A stretch of 64,000 nt of DNA from Eleginops maclovinus (GCF_036324505.1 NC_086354.1:5810217-5874216), one strand, 5' to 3'. Positions 1 to 42,205 are shown, counted from the first letter of the stretch. Numbers and translations are program-made. Notes: a model not told the origin generated them from the letters alone.

Positions 1-99
1 CGCAAATATATGTAAAGATTGTCAAACTTACTTCCCACGCGTACAAGTTTATGTATCTAAATAACGGTTTACTTAAAGTTAGTTATTTTTTCCTGATGA

Positions 100-190
100 G
101 CTACAAGGGGGCGGAACAAGACCATTGCCATTGTTGCCATTGGTTGATGGGGGCTGGCGGACGTCAAAAGCGTAACAGACGATTGGTTAT
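100..190 (+). promoter_or_regulatory. Probable TATA-less promoter of uck2
   Basis: About 230-320 bases upstream of the uck2 start codon there is a GC box (GGGGGCGG, 107-114), two inverted CCAAT boxes (ATTGG at 139-143 and 182-186) and a CRE half-site (GACGTCA near 160). No TATA box is evident. This is the usual make-up of a housekeeping promoter. The transcription start itself cannot be placed from sequence alone. Confidence 0.5.
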
Positions 191-419
191 AATCACTGCC
201 ATTCGCAAAAAAGAAAAATGCAGATAATGTCTTTAAATGTATATTTGAAATCGAATATAAACAACGTAGACCACAGTTGACCATTTAAATAAAAAAACAC
301 GTGTAAATAAATTAATTTAGAAACGAAAAACAGGATAAATAAAGTGAATGCTGATACTGTGGGAGGAGCTCTGCGGCAATGATCTTCCAGCACAGCAGCT
401 CTGACTGTACACTGCAAGC

Positions 420-1675
420 ATGGCCGGGGATAGTGAAACACATCTCAAGGACCGTAGCGAGAACACCGAGGTTATCCGACAACCTTTTCTCATCGGTGTT
501 TCTGGAGGCACCGCCAGTGGCAAGGTTGGCATCCTAGCTAACTAACTTGACGTGTTTTGCGAATTGTCAGGGTTTTGGTTTGAGCTAAATCACAGCAGAT
601 GTTAGCCCGCAGCCGGTGGCTAGTTGGCCGCGTGGCTGCAGCAACGCGACGTTGAGATTTGATTGACAGGTCTCTCCTCTATTTAGACATCGTGTGCGTG
701 TACCTCTTTCTATGTATGGATGTAGACTGGCTGCTTTAATTTATTTTGTATTTTTTCATTTTCCATTTTTTACTGGGTTTGGGTTCAATAACAGGACCAA
801 TTATATTTAAATACGTAGAAACACTGTTAGCCCACTTAGCTGAATTCCATCACATTATAGCATAAATGGTGTTGAAACAATAGCTACTGCTAGCCCTCTT
901 CTCCATGATGTTAAAACTCTTTGTACACATTTTAAACCACACTGATGCGTGTTGAGAACATTTTAAAGATAAAACGGTGTACTATATCAGACACATACAC
1001 AGCTTGTAGCGTTGGTGTGTTTTTTAAGTTCTAGTGACCTGGGATAACGGCATACGTTTAATACCGTTATAGATGTTGGTGTAATGAATCATAACACACG
1101 GGAAATGCCATCTCTAAACAGGTTTCGGCAATGCGCCCACGTCCTTTGTCCTATGACCATATAGAAAACCCGGCTTTGGCCCGGCCGATTTGAGTTTTGT
1201 AAAATGTAATTATTAAAGATCAACGCCTTCATAAACTGACCCTTATTTTAAAGAATCAGTTCATTGTTACGGTAATTTGCGTAGCAGTGCTGAACTTACG
1301 GTAGCACTGACGTCTTTCTTGTTCCAGCAAGAACACAGACGTGGATGTTTTCGAAGACGTCATTGTTTTCCTTTGTTATGAACCTGGTGGAGTATTTCAT
1401 GCCCGGACAGCGGTTAAAAAAAAGGGACCGCGTGTTATCAAGGGACACCAGTTGCATTGATAAGCTTGAAGCAGCCGAACGGCAACAAAAAACAAAGTGT
1501 CGTATCCAGATTGTCAGTGGATGTCAGTGGTGTTACTGTGACAGTAGTAGGTACTTCACAGAATGAGACATGAGGGACTATCCCTCTCTTCCATCGGCCC
1601 AGTTAGCCCCGCCTCCCAACTTTGTCCCAGATATCAGCACGCTGGCACCGGGCCTTTGTTGTGTTTCCCTTAGCC

Positions 1676-1731
<56 letters not shown>

Positions 1732-4700
1732 AGCCCCTCTTAGGGGACTGGGGGATTGACTGTAGTGTTATGACGCCAGGCAGGGCCAGCCTTACTTGGT
1801 AAGGTGACTGCTCATTGATTGGACGATGCCAACTTGTGCTTCCTGGTCTGAAAGCGGACCCCAGCACAATATGCATGGAAAAAAAGACAGGAGGGCAGTA
1901 ATGCAGATTCAGCACTTTCATCCGCCCGCTGCTGGTGTTTGATTTAAGGACAGATAGGCATTTCTTAGTAATCACAGAAAAGCATTTATTTGTTCTACAC
2001 CAGTATTGAAAATTGTAATTTTCTTTATCAAAATTGCCATGTAAATAAATGAGCAGCTATAACGTTACTTTGCTAAAATGAAAGCAATTATTTGATGTTT
2101 ATGACATCTGCTTAATAACAGTTATGGATTTAAGACATAGTGGCGCAGGAATGATTCCCAGAACCTGGAAATATTAGAACATTTACCACATCTGGCGATA
2201 GCTAACAAGTGGCTAAATGAGACGTTTAAACCTCACACTGAACACGAGTCCGCTATAAGCTTAGGAGTGGTGACATGAAATCATGCATCTGTAATGTAAG
2301 GCCTTTATAGGCTAACAATAGCTTTCTAAGTAGCCCTAGTGATGCTAACTTTTTGAGTCTCCCTACAAAAATATGTCATCACTGCACCACCCTATTGGAT
2401 CCAGATTAAATATAGACTAATCATGAGTCCGAGGAATGACCCTTTGATGCCAGGTCCTGTGGAATTGCTGCAAATAAAACCACCCAGCTCTAAAGTGGCT
2501 GCATCCAAATTCATTGTATCGCAATTTTAACGGACACAAAGGCAACAGAGCCCCGTGTATCTGCCCAGTCAGCACTGGGTATGAGATACATTTAGTTGTG
2601 TAGGTCAGCGGGGCCAAACATTAGGGGGTCACTTCGGGGCATTTCACTGATCATTATCTGTTTCCATAGTCGTCAGTATGCGAGAAGATCATGGAGCTGC
2701 TGGGCCAGAACAAGATCGACCATCACCAGAGGCAGGTGGCCATCCTCAGCCAGGACAGCTTCTACAAGGTGCTGACCCCGGAGCAGAAGGCAAAGGCACT
2801 TAAGGGCCAGTTCAACTTTGATCACCCAGGTATGCCCATATGTTGAAGCACCTCTCTAGGATCACCTCCTTCGGCCTGCAGCATGCACACGTTTGCTCAC
2901 CTTATCTCAGTTATGTTTACAGCAGTGGGCTCAAGTACTTTTTTAACAATTTGAGACCCGATACTGCATGAAGGGGTTTCACTGTGGGTGAATTATTGAC
3001 ATTTCAAATGTGTTTTGTATGTAAATGCAATATTTTGTGGAATAAGTAACCGCTGAGATTTGATAAATTAGGCTCAGATGACAATTTATTCCTACAAGCA
3101 ATTTGCCAAGATGATATGAGCTGTTCAATTGGGCTTGTGTTCAGCAGCATTTCTTCCAGCGTGTTTTTGGCAGATGCACTGACTCCATTTTTGGTGCCTC
3201 ACTTTGCCCCCTCACGCTTCTGCTTCCCTTCTCAGCTGGTTTTTGAAATCTAAGCAGTCAGCAGGCCTGTTCTCAGAGGCAGCTGCTATATGGTTCACAG
3301 ATTGAACCCAACACCTGTTACAGGAAATGGATTGCTCGGTTACTAGACGTGCAGCGCGGGGTCGCACATGTCAAGTAATATGACCTTATGGACATCCAAG
3401 CTGAGCGTTTGCCTTTTCTTTTTCCTCAGATGCCTTTGACAGTGAGCTCATAATGCAAACACTCAGGAAGATCCTGCAGGGGGAGACGGTCCAGATCCCA
3501 GTGTATGACTTTGTTCATCATTCCAGGTAAGCACCTCACAGAAGAGATACAAGAACTGGCTAACAAAAGCGTATGAGATTTTAACATTTTATTCTACGGC
3601 ATAAAATACGTCTGGAAAAACCGTCCCTACTTGCTAACAATTAGATAAATGAGACTAAACGTCCTCACGCTGATCATTAGCCACCTTTAGCGTAGCGGTG
3701 CCATGCAACCATCATGTAGTTTGTATGTATATATATATATAGCCTTACGCTAGCTATTTACTTTTGGCGATTGCATTAACGCTTCAATTAAAGCTTTATT
3801 TATATAGCACTTTTCGTACATGACATGAACATGCCAGATTAAGAGATACATTCTATAAAAGGTATGGTAATATTATAATAAACCATACAATTTTTAAAAG
3901 ACCAACTTAAAAGGAATGCTATTAAAACTGATACATAAACAATACAAATTAAAACCCTTTTAAGACCAATAAAACAATATAAAAGTAGGTAAATAATAAA
4001 GACTAAAAAAACATTTAAAAAGAGGGTGTCGCTAAAAAAAAGCTCATCTAAAAACATTTGTCTTTAGCTGTCGTTTAAAAATGTCCACTGACTTCTCTGA
4101 TATTTCCTGGGAAGGTGTTCTGCAGTTTTGGAGCGTTGTGTATAAACAGTGGTGTTAATATGTAACTTAATCGTGTAATCAGCTAAAATTGGCACCAGTC
4201 CAAGTGTAGTCGCTGACGGGGAGGTGGCAATCTCTTCCTTGTTTTTGTTATTCCAGGAAAGAGGAGTTCATCACGGTGTACCCGGCTGATGTGGTGCTGT
4301 TCGAGGGCATCCTCATGTTCTACTCTCAGGAGATCAGAGATCTGTTCCAGATGAAGCTGTTTGTCGACACAGATCCAGACACACGGCTCTCTCGCAGAGG
4401 TGTGTAGTTTTGAGAAGAGCCCCTTCTTCCTTTTTTAGGTATTGCGTTGAATGGCTTGTATTTATCTTTTTATGTGTGATTGTTCTGTCTCAGTTCTCAG
4501 AGACATCAGTGAGCGTGGCAGAGAGCTGGAGCAGGTGCTCGCTCAGTACATCACTTTTGTGAAGCCAGCCTTTGAGGAGTTCTGTTTACCAGTAAGTGAT
4601 GTGTGCCGGCCTTACAAGCCGCTGTCGTGTTTGGAGTAGCGCCTACACTTCGGATGCCAAACATTACTAGCCAATGTTAGCTTAAACTTTGTATATTGTT

Positions 4701-5833
4701 TTTAATGTATGTCATCCCATGTAAAACAACAAATTGCAGCACAGAAAAGCCAAAGATGTATTTGAGGTAATTTAAAAAAAAGTCAAAATACATTGTTGAT
4801 CCACCAGGGAGAACTGATAGGTTACATAAATAGAATGTGTCTATTCTTTACAAATTCTATCCAAATGTTTGTATATATTTTGTCCTTAATGAACAACTAC
4901 TTGTCGATACATAATTTTTCTTTAACTACCGAATGTCAGTCTTCTGTTGTGCAGTATACAACTGTTAAAAACAATGTGTTCCTCCAATAACTTGACTCTT
5001 TCTCTATTTCTCAAAGACAAAGAAGTATGCAGATGTGATTATTCCACGAGGAGCAGATAACCTTGGTATGGATTTTTATTACACAGACGTGTTGATCAGG
5101 CTCCGAATGGTGCATGAGAGGATTTCCACAGATTTATTACATCCTTGTCAGTTTACAACCAAGTGGCTAAATGAGACTACTGAATGTCATCACACTGAGC
5201 ATTAGCCACCTTTAGCTTAGCGGTGGTCACGCAACCATCATGTAGTTCATATATAGCCATACGCTAGCTTTTTACCCATGGTGATTGCATTAACGCTTCA
5301 ATTATTTGAACAGTAGTGTTAATATGTTGAGATTATCCTGCTAAAGAAAACATGCCAGTATAGTCATCGTGCGTTTTTCCAATGCATTAATTTCTGCAAT
5401 ATTTGGGGAAAACAAATTAAAAATCCCTCTTTTTTTTGTGCCAAGGGAGCTAAGCTAACTTCCAGATCGTCCTACAAAAATACATCAACACTGCATTACC
5501 ATAAATAACAGGTCTCTGACCAAACTCTCAGCTAGCTAGTTGCATTGTGGGTAATGTAGTCACCAGGTTTCGACGTGAAAAAATACTTCTGTCTGTATCA
5601 ATTTTGATAAATTATTTGAAACTGTCCTTTGTGCTGAATCTGTTGAGGACTCTTTTCAAGATTTCTAACAATCTCTCTCTTCCTCATTCCCCACAGTCGC
5701 CATCAACTTGATAGTACAGCACATCCAAGACATTATGAACGGCGGACCAAGCAAGCGTCACAACGGCTGCACAAACGGCCACAGTACCCCGCGTCAGCGA
5801 CGAACCTCGGAGTCCAGCAGCCGGCCTCATTGA
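420..5833 (+). CDS. uck2: Uridine-cytidine kinase 2 (7 coding exons)
   Basis: Cytosolic kinase that phosphorylates uridine and cytidine to UMP and CMP with ATP in the pyrimidine salvage pathway. Coding exons: 420-524, 2670-2829, 3430-3526, 4257-4399, 4494-4591, 5017-5065 and 5697-5833. All junctions are GT-AG and in phase, giving 789 nt and 262 aa (human UCK2 is 261 aa). The P-loop GGTASGKS lies at residues 29-36, the catalytic-Asp motif SQDSFY has Asp at 64, and [21 protein letters not shown] and [14 protein letters not shown] follow in family order. The C-terminus SESSSRPH matches UCK2 rather than UCK1. The start ATG has A at -3 and G at +4. Teleosts carry two uck2 paralogues; which one this is cannot be decided here. 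Introns hold only repeats. Confidence 0.97.
1676..1728. repeat. Compound (TG)n(TA)n microsatellite
   Basis: Alternating TG (1676-1694) passes directly into TA (to 1728), about 53 bp in uck2 intron 1. Confidence 0.95.
2205..2390. repeat. Dispersed repeat, 'GTGGCTAAATGAGAC' family, copy 1
   Basis: Contains GCTAACAAGTGGCTAAATGA and ends near 'CCTACAAAAATATGTCATC'. The same words recur in the same order near 3635-3790, 5160-5515 and 58480-58740. Boundaries are approximate and the class is unknown. Confidence 0.6.
3635..4210. repeat. Dispersed repeat, 'GTGGCTAAATGAGAC' family, copy 2 with internal insertion
   Basis: In uck2 intron 3. Shares TTAGCCACCTTTAGC, GCAACCATCATGTAGTT and GATTGCATTAACGCTTCAAT with the copy at 5160. 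After 3790 the match breaks off at a sequence starting with a 'TTTATATAGCACTTTT' word common in fish repeats, and family-like sequence (GTGGTGTTAATATG) resumes near 4150. This suggests one repeat inserted into another. Confidence 0.5.
5155..5515. repeat. Dispersed repeat, 'GTGGCTAAATGAGAC' family, copy 3
   Basis: In uck2 intron 6. The longest uninterrupted member: AAGTGGCTAAATGAGAC, TTAGCCACCTTTAGCTTAGC, the ATGTAGTT word, GATTGCATTAACGCTTCAAT, then CCTACAAAAATACATCA. Confidence 0.6.
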
Positions 5834-6171
5834 CCTCGTGGCACCTCTCTCACGGGGCGGAGAGGGGTGTGCGAGCTTCGCTGTAAATAATGCCTGTTGG
5901 CATCACTGTATTTAAGAGAGGAGGAAAAAAGGAAATGCAAAAAGAATTTAAATGCCTTTTTATTATTATTGTTATTATTATTATAATAATGACTACTCAT
6001 GTTATTGGTTACCTTTATTGTTATTGTTGATTTTATTTTATTTTTTTCCAGGAGGTTTAAAAGAATTTGTTGTGATGGGTTAAAATGACCTCATGCATTT
6101 TTCCTCCCAGATTGCATTTTGTTTTTTATGTATCCCCCGCTGCTCGATGGAGTGTCATGCCGTTAATATTG

Positions 6172-6177
6172 AATAAA
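6172..6177 (+). terminator. Proximal poly(A) signal of uck2
   Basis: AATAAA about 340 bases after the uck2 stop codon. A second AATAAA lies at 7087, so two 3' ends are possible. Confidence 0.5.
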
Positions 6178-7086
6178 AGAGGGGAACCCCTTCTTTTTTT
6201 TTTATTTTTATTGACTGATAAAACTTGAACCCGTAAAGCCAGCGGGAGTCTGATAAATGTTTGGGTGTTTTCCCAAACTATAAGGATTTGAAGAAGAGTT
6301 GAAGAAAATCCGGATTGCAATCTGTATTTGTACCGACAATCTTTGGGAGTGTTTGCAACCCTTTTCTTCAGTGGCTAAATGTGTGATTCAAGAGGTCTGT
6401 TTACTACGAAGTGTCCATCACTGACTACACACTACATTATTTTTCAGTACTGATTCTCACCTGTAGATTAATGTGACAACCAGACCAATGAAGCCTAAGG
6501 CTGGAAGGATCAGCAGACTACTGTATTAACCCAGTTGAGTGTTGTTGGTATTGTTACACATTAAGTTACTTTAAAAGACAACATTGATAAATATATCCCA
6601 GTCAAAAATAAGCAATCAAACACTTATTTTGAGAGTGAGATTAAATTAACTAGACAAACGTGTAGATTACTCTATAAAGTCTATATTTTTTGCTGATTTT
6701 GCTACCATTCACATGGCAAAAAAAGCCTGCAAGATTATGATGGGAAATATATACTCAGGTTGGGATTGCTATTATGATTTTAAAATGCCAGATAAAAGTG
6801 TTCGATGCCACAGCAATATTAGTTTTCCCAGGTGGCCATTAACCACCAAGACCTACCCGCATTGCCTCAGGTTAATATGTACAGCAAGTATCCACAGTAG
6901 GAGCAAGTTTCCCTTTAAGTTAAAGATACAATAAATAAAAACAGTTGACTCAATTTTGTATTCCATGTTCTGTATTTGTTGTGTATGGTTTAATTGAATG
7001 ACTGATTTGTACCATGAGATTTGTACTGTGTGGCTGTTCCATTGTCACAGGTTGTTTGATGAATTGTGACAGATTGCTTGGTGTTT

Positions 7087-7092
7087 AATAAA
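7087..7092 (+). terminator. Distal poly(A) signal of uck2
   Basis: AATAAA in TTTAATAAACTGATG, followed about 20 bases later by a TGT-containing stretch. It is the last such signal before czib, implying a 3' UTR of up to about 1.25 kb. Confidence 0.5.
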
Positions 7093-7264
7093 CTGATGCT
7101 ACCGAGTGCCCTTGTCTGAAAAGAGGGATTATTTTTTATCTTATGGGTTGATGAGATTTTCATACAGGTGTGAACGCCTTAATGGTGTAAATGCGAACAA
7201 AGAACATTTCTCATTGAAATATGTTGCATTAAACAGCAATCAGTAGGTCATTGAGCGCCAGTGT

Positions 7265-7277
7265 CCACTAGAGGGCG
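7265..7277 (+). promoter_or_regulatory. Candidate CTCF binding site between uck2 and czib
   Basis: CCACTAGAGGGCG fits the vertebrate CTCF core CCASYAGRKGGCR at all 13 positions. It lies between the last uck2 poly(A) signal and the start of czib. Confidence 0.55.
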
Positions 7278-7668
7278 CAATAGGCTACTGGAGTAAAGGT
7301 GCCTTTAAGTGCTGACGGATATGTGACTACTTGGATGGGTGTTATCGTCCCATATAACGAAAAACAACCAGAAAACACTATTCGATAAGGTGGGCTTGGC
7401 ATAAAACATGGGAGACGTAGTGTATGCGGTATTAAATGTCAAATAACTGGTTATTATAATAAAAACAAATGAATTGCATTTAATGTAAAAACCATACACG
7501 TTTTTCCATATTATTTTTCAGCTATATTATTGCCAAGGCAACGGTATGCTACTCGACTCGACATGTATTCATCCCAAAAGCCAACACAAAAAAAAAACTA
7601 GTCCCTTTTTGTCTCAGAAGCCAGAATTTACGAGGGGTACATGAATACAGCAGTTGGGAAAATGCAAG

Positions 7669-10265
7669 ATGGTGGTATGTGTCAACGCAGCATCCTTCAA
7701 ATGTAAACAATGAATCAATTGATCTAATATGGGTGAATTTAAAACTATTTTTCTCTCTTGACAGAAATTTGGACTCCAGTTCAAAGCCACTTTGGAGAAT
7801 GTCACCAATGTGAAACCATTGGGTGACGACTTCCGGTGGTTTCTGAAGGTAGGATGGCTGTCAAGCTAGCATGCTAGTTCACTCTAAACTTTAGTATGGT
7901 ATGTTCCTCTTTGTTTTTTGGGAACGTTCTGCACTTTATCAATATTTTTGCAAACCTATTGAAATATCATCCTACGTGACAACCAAATATGGGAAAGCAT
8001 GTACATGGCAAATGTCTGTTTTGTTTTATTTTGACACTATTCACTACATACCACTATGTGTTGCAGCTGAAGTGTGGAAACTGTGGAGAGATCCCAGATA
8101 AATGGCAGTATGTAACTCTAGTGGTAAGTTCCCCCCCCCCCCCCCTTTAGTTTGGCAAAACTCTTACACTTATTCAACCACTTTTTTTATGTATTTGCAC
8201 TCTTATTCAACGTTTTTTTTTTTATTCCACAGGAGAGCGTGCCACTCAAAGGAGGAAGAGGCAGTGCCAGTATGGTTCAGAAATGTAAACTCTGTTCCAG
8301 GGAAAATTCAATTGGTATGAGAAACTCACACCCCATGTGACGTATCTTTTTTCTGACATAAAATCTCGGTTGTAAGTATCACATGTAAACTGTTTCCTTA
8401 CAGATATCCTGGGAGATACAATCACACCGTATAATGTAAGCAAACATCTCATGCTTTTACTTTAAAACACTATAGGTCCCACTTGAGAGCATTGCTGGTA
8501 TGGAGAGTACACTTGATCATTTTCAGTTCGATTGTCTTTTATTTTGTATGAATACTTGTTTATGGAGATACTTAGGATCTAAATAGACAATGCAACAGCT
8601 GAAAATATGGTAGTTATTAGATGTTTTAGCATGAAAACTCTCAAAAAAACTCAGAAGGCTTGTTTTCCTCTTCCTATGGGTACCTGCCTTCTGTTTTATG
8701 ATCAATTGAGTTTTGAAACAATCCCTTTTTCCCTTTTTTTCGGTAAGCTTGTAACCTTTTGTTATAGTTTCTGCAGTAAAGCAACTCCTTAAGATGATAT
8801 TAAACACATGCAGGAAATTAGTCACATGCTGTAACATAATGGCAGTTTGGTGATTGCTTTCTCTTTTCTCAGCTGTTAACAGTGTGTTTTCCACTTGTTT
8901 GTTTGCTCGGTTAAAGGCAGAGGACAGCGAAAGATTCAAGACAATGGTGCAGTTTGAATGTCGAGGTCTAGAACCCATTGACTTCCAACCTCAAGTAAGA
9001 CACATTTTCATAGAAGAAAACAAGCGCAGATTACCAACAAGATACAAAGGGATAGTTCAGATCTTTTGAAGTGTGCTGGTATAAGGTTCCTATTCATAAT
9101 CATTCGGAAGACAAAGGACATACTGCTGTTGACAGAAGCTGCAGCAAAACTTAAAATAAACACCTAAAAATATCAATACCAGATTAAATGCATGCTATAT
9201 TTAAATATTTGCATTGCTTTAACTTGCATTTATTTGTTGTTTATTTGTGTAATTATGCTACTTTGTGTCAACAAAGTCACAACAACAGACACAAAGTCGC
9301 TGATTGAAGCAGCGGTAGGCCAGCTTCCCTTGAGTTTTGCCAGGTAAAATGACTGTTTTTGCCAATGGAGTCTGGTAGATTTGATGAGACCTTAAATGGA
9401 AATAATGGTTTTAGATCCCCATTGGAAAGGGATATCTGACGGCAACATAAAGGGGTGAAAGTATTCTAAATATTGCAAACACTGAAACTGATTTTGATCA
9501 TTTTCTGGTGGGCTTCTGCCTTGATCCACAGCAGTACATTACTTTTCTCCTGTGCCATGACTCCAGTCTTTTTTTTATTTACTGAGAAAGTGCTGACTGC
9601 TATGTATTGTAGGAAATACACTGACTATGATAAGTAACCCCTCGTCAAAACATCTGAATCATCCCTTTTAATGAAGTTCAGTCCATGACCGTGAGTTAGC
9701 GTACAAACAGGAAATAACATTCCTCCGTCATTTATTTCAATATTTACTGGCCCTGCTAATATGCATTTAATCCTAAATTGGTTGAATTGAATAATATTAT
9801 TAGATACTCATTTGTGCTTTCTGCTGAGTCAGCATATTTTGCTGTGGGGGAAAAGAAGTTATATTTTTCCAGAGTCAGAGAGTTTACTTAGGGTAACATA
9901 ATCCGTGAACTGAACTAACTCTTTGTCGATTTCCATGAAAACCACTCCAGGCTGGCTTCGCAGCACAGGGGGCAGAGTCTGGGACAAAGTTTCCAGAAGT
10001 AAACCTGCTAGAAAAAGTAAGTGCAGAGGGTAAATCACTCACAATAACTGACTGACGCTTTAATTTATTTCAACTTCTGCTTCTGTCTGCAGTTTTCTGA
10101 AAGTGACTTTTGATATTGCCAACGGTATTTACAGATTGTGAATGCCTCTTTCATCCCTGTTACTTAAAGAACTTGTGTGAATTTCAGGACTGGACAGACT
10201 ACGACGAGAAAGTCAACGAGTCGGTGGGAATATATGAAGTCACGCACCAGTTCATCAAGTGTTGA
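7669..10265 (+). CDS. czib: CXXC motif-containing zinc-binding protein (8 exons)
   Basis: Orthologue of human CZIB (C1orf123), a small protein of the DUF866 family that binds one zinc through two CXXC pairs; its cellular role is poorly defined. Exons: 7669-7674, 7765-7848, 8067-8123, 8233-8314, 8404-8435, 8917-8994, 9951-10016 and 10188-10265. The total is 483 nt and 160 aa, the same length as human. Zinc ligands C33-GN-C36 (KCGNCGE) and C67-KL-C70 (QKCKLCSREN) fall at the human positions. GGRGSASMVQK, FECRGLEP and the C-terminus ESVGIYEVTHQFIKC are typical. The first exon codes only two residues (MV); it was chosen because ATGGTG is followed by the good donor GTATGT, joins in frame to KFGLQFKATL and has a strong Kozak context. 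That first exon is the least certain part. Confidence 0.93.
8129..8146. repeat. Poly(C) tract in czib intron 3
   Basis: An unbroken C run of about 18 bases starts six bases after the donor of exon 3, right at the beginning of the 109-bp intron. Confidence 0.85.
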
Positions 10266-10439
10266 TGTCATCATGCAAGAAGCCTCAGAGGGGGGGTTTG
10301 ACACTAATGCCAAATATCATCAGGCAGGATGCTTCATATGCTGAGGTTTGGTTTATGATGAACATTAAAGGGTGTTGGAAGATACCACAGCTTGTCCATA
10401 CACATTATGGATTAATCAATATGTCATTTTCACTGCCTC

Positions 10440-10445
10440 AATAAA
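10440..10445 (+). terminator. Poly(A) signal of czib
   Basis: AATAAA about 175 bases after the czib stop codon and just upstream of a truncated LINE. Confidence 0.7.
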
Positions 10446-10552
10446 ATAGAAAGTTGTACATTTTGAGTAAGCTTTTTCTTTGCAAATATGAGTGCCAATT
10501 TGAATGGTCAGAAATTGTATTAAACCAATATACTAGGCAACCAAAAAAAAGC

Positions 10553-11566
10553 CCAGAACATCATAAAACAGCTTAGATCCTGAACTTCCTGGCGGGCAGA
10601 CCCCAGGCTGTGGGGGGGGAAACATCACATCGTCCATCCTTATCCTCAACACCGGAGCGCCTCGGGACTGTGTGCTCAGCCCTCTCCTCTGCTCCCTATT
10701 TACACACGTCTGCGTGGCCGAACACAGCTCCAACACCATCGTGAAGTGTGCTGACGACACGACCGCCACCAGCCTGATCACCGACGGCGACGAGACGGCA
10801 TACAGCGAGGAGTGTCCAGGGGTGTAGTGCGTACGCCCCCATCGCCATCAATGGGACTGCGGTGGAGAGAGTCAGCAGCTTCAGGTTCCTTTGTGTCCAT
10901 ATCACTGAGGACCTGACATGGACTCCTCACACTAACACCATCACTAAAACAGCTCGACAGCGGCTCTTCTTCCTCTGCAGGTTTCAGAGGTTTAATATGT
11001 ACTCCAGGATACTCTGCAACCTCTACAGGTGCCCCATAGAGAGCATACTGACCTTCTACTCATGCACCATAGAGGGTATACTGACCTTCTACAGGTGCAC
11101 CACAGAGAGTATCCTGACTGGCTGCCTCACAGACTAACAATGCAGTTGCACTGCCCTTAACCGTGAGACTCTACAGAGGATGGTGAAAACTGCACAGCAC
11201 ATCACCAGGAAGGAACTGCCATCCATGGACGACCTCTACACCCAGCGGCTCAGGAAGAAAGCTCACAGGATTATCAAAAACCACCATCACCCCAGCAACA
11301 AACTGTTCTGACTGCTGCCGTCTGGCAGGCAGTACCGCAGGACAAAACCACCAGACTCAGAGATAGTTTCATCCCACAGGCCATAAGACTATTAAACACC
11401 TGACCTTGTACTATTTCTATTTTTATTGTTGTTTTTTATATTTACTTTATGTCTTGTAAATTGCACTGTTGACAAACCTGCAATCTAAGTTTTTCATACA
11501 TGACATAACTAAAACGTGGTTGTGTAGATGTGATGACAATAAACCTTTGAATCTTGTAAAACCAAG
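10553..11566 (+). mobile_element. Truncated CR1/Rex1-like LINE, 3' part of reverse transcriptase
   Basis: A decayed plus-strand fragment. Translation in broken frames gives NTGAPRDCVLSPLL, the catalytic box as CADDTT, then RVSSFRFLCVHITEDLTWT and the C-terminal part (HITRKELPSMDDLYTQR, then LRDSFIPQAIRLLNT). It ends in GATGACAATAAACCTTTGAA, a CR1/Rex1-like tail. Stops and frameshifts break the frame, and a short duplicated 'CATAGAG..ATACTGACCTTCTAC' unit sits near 11030-11105. It is a different, older subfamily than the copies at 24 kb and 47 kb. It lies between czib and scp2. Confidence 0.85.
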
Positions 11567-11812
11567 CAAGACAAATAAAAGAGCTCTCACTCTGTCAGTA
11601 TTTCTGGGTACCGTGAGCTGTCCAGAAATTGTAATCTAAAAATGTGTTTGTATTTCGCATAGCTAAATATTCCTACTGAGTGACACATCATCTTGCGCGT
11701 AGTGGATCTTTGCTCTACAGTTGAATCAGTTGTCTCCTGTCATTGCTAATGTTGTGTGCTCTCCACAGTCCAGTCTGTCTCTGTGTGTACCAGCTGCCGA
11801 AATAAAGCAACT
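11567..11812 (+). promoter_or_regulatory. Upstream region and 5' UTR of scp2
   Basis: About 250 bases between the LINE tail and the scp2 start codon. No TATA box was recognised. A CTCTCCACAG at 11759-11768 could be a 3' splice site of an upstream non-coding exon or simply 5' UTR. The start codon context (A at -3, G at +4) is strong. Confidence 0.35.
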
Positions 11813-41724
<29,912 letters not shown>

Positions 41725-42199
41725 TACCTTCAGTAAACTTTGGTGGTTCTCGGAGCAGCACTTCAATGGGCACATTTTATCTTGGAAACCCTAACGCTCT
41801 CCTCTTGCATTTTGCTAACCAATAAGCTGATGAAATACTTTGATAAGGAGTTTGATCTTGAGAGACAGTCCATAATGAGAGCTGCTACTTTGATATCAGA
41901 GCATACTCACAGTATTCTGTAGTGCAAACTAATTCTGATTATCTTCTTATGTTTAATCTAGTCCACCATACCATAGTGTGGGATCCATTTTGAGTCTTTG
42001 GTAGCTTTGTGCTCCTATGTAAACACTCAGATTTGTAGGACTTCTCTCTGTTTGATTAATGTCTTTACACTCAATGTGCCTCTTGTTTCTGACTATGGAA
42101 TTAAGCTTGTGGTTTGAAGCCGTTCTTGACCTTCTCAATTTGAATAGATCATTTTCTATAGATTATATGTATGTAATTAAAGCAAATATCTAATTTTTT

Positions 42200-42205
42200 A
42201 ATAAA
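42200..42205 (+). terminator. Poly(A) signal of scp2
   Basis: AATAAA about 475 bases after the scp2 stop codon, in an AT-rich stretch. It is the first such signal after the gene. Confidence 0.65.

Larger units (their letters stand above)
525..2669 (+). other. uck2 intron 1: no gene seen
   Basis: Over 2.1 kb with a TG/TA microsatellite (1676-1728) and, at 2205-2390, a copy of a dispersed repeat that recurs in this window. The open frames here are short, without recognisable domains. No conserved exon was found. Confidence 0.6.

Noticed and set aside
1345..1566. 73-codon plus-strand frame in uck2 intron 1
   Set aside because: No domain, no phase match to neighbouring uck2 exons, and the conserved protein is complete without it.
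7729..7740. ATGG|GTGAAT as the czib first exon
   Set aside because: Joining it to exon 2 breaks the frame and would leave an intron of about 30 bases.
8523..8978. 151-codon minus-strand frame in czib
   Set aside because: Antisense to czib exon 6 and its intron, no domain, AT-rich composition.
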